Below, one piece after another: positions 38,813 through 38,832 of a DNA stretch of 38,832 nucleotides. Below the pieces are notes generated by a model. The model made no database searches. It was not told the origin of the DNA and saw only the letters and a list, made by a program, of their open reading frames with translations. Where the stretch lies: positions 1-38,832 of the forward strand of contig VGJY01000017.1 of the NCBI GenBank assembly GCA_016867235.1, in the 5' to 3' direction. Origin of the DNA: Candidatus Tanganyikabacteria bacterium. GTDB lineage: Bacteria > Cyanobacteriota > Sericytochromatia > S15B-MN24 > VGJW01. Each line of letters begins with the position of its first letter. Position 1 is the stretch's first letter. Made by a program: the position numbers and the translations under genes.

Positions 38813-38832
38813 GTGGGGCGATCCAAGAACGG
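38813..38832 (+). CDS. Start of a gene truncated by the window end
   Basis: GTG at 38813, five bases after GGAGG (38803-38807) and about 33 bases after the predicted transcript start. Only the first six codons are present (M-G-R-S-K-N), so no product can be named. Confidence 0.5.

Overview
The window is GC-rich (roughly two-thirds G+C by eye) bacterial chromosome, densely packed with housekeeping and accessory genes on both strands. It has no recognisable rRNA, tRNA, CRISPR array, prophage or transposase. The source is probably a diderm: there are two secreted proteins that look like outer-membrane beta-barrels, a TolC signal-peptide and N-terminal fragment, and several lipoproteins. The GatA/GatB pair, the STAS plus RsbW-like partner-switching pair, the YabN-type methylase-MazG fusion and the KGG-repeat stress protein fit a GC-rich lineage outside the Gammaproteobacteria, such as a non-photosynthetic relative of Cyanobacteriota, a Chloroflexota-like group or a similar uncultured phylum. 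I cannot fix the phylum from this sequence alone.

Layout. 0.2-3.6 kb: tig-clpP-clpX protein quality-control operon (minus). 3.6-5.3 kb: surE plus a peptidase C26 glutamine amidotransferase (minus). 5.4-7.0 kb: a large low-complexity Ser/Gly/Ala/Pro protein (plus), with a hairpin in its leader and a 122-bp nested palindrome after its stop. 7.1-9.7 kb: deoxynucleoside kinase (minus), carbamate kinase (plus), diacylglycerol/lipid kinase (minus). 9.8-12.2 kb: small membrane protein, trpE and a DUF47/PhoU-like gene as a tight plus-strand cluster. 12.5-15.8 kb: KGG stress protein with its own terminator, then gatA-gatB. 16.0-18.8 kb: GAF-GAF-HD-GYP protein, TPR protein and a small hypothetical. 18.7-25.4 kb (minus): mfd, alkA-like glycosylase, membrane-anchored PpiC foldase, YabN/MazG. 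25.5-26.9 kb (plus): STAS, RsbW-like kinase, TlpA-like thioredoxin. 26.8-30.4 kb: two divergent secreted beta-barrel candidates and a YncE-like beta-propeller lipoprotein. 30.4-32.2 kb (minus): cytoplasmic propeller-like protein and a J-domain/TPR membrane protein. 32.3-35.4 kb (plus): a truncated tolC abutting a glycosyltransferase, then 1-pyrroline-5-carboxylate dehydrogenase. 35.4-36.9 kb: a 600-bp non-coding region full of structure, then a lipoprotein. 36.9-38.6 kb: small membrane protein and a DAO-family FAD oxidoreductase (minus). The last bases hold a promoter, ribosome binding site and the first codons of a gene that leaves the window.

The most interesting material is non-coding. (1) A palindromic 121-122 bp element with imperfect terminal inverted repeats occurs at 9-130 and 15760-15880. 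A rearranged inverted copy carrying an internal 33-bp tandem duplication lies at 37284-37413, and a core fragment lies at 18670-18692; it looks like a MITE/REP-type family. (2) The pruA-lipoprotein intergenic region holds a probable small RNA gene with its own promoter, tiled helices and terminator (35429-35605). It is followed by four tandem hairpins of one design whose stems vary by compensatory changes (35718-35881). I recognise neither as a known family. (3) The nested palindrome at 6989-7110 is much larger than an ordinary terminator.
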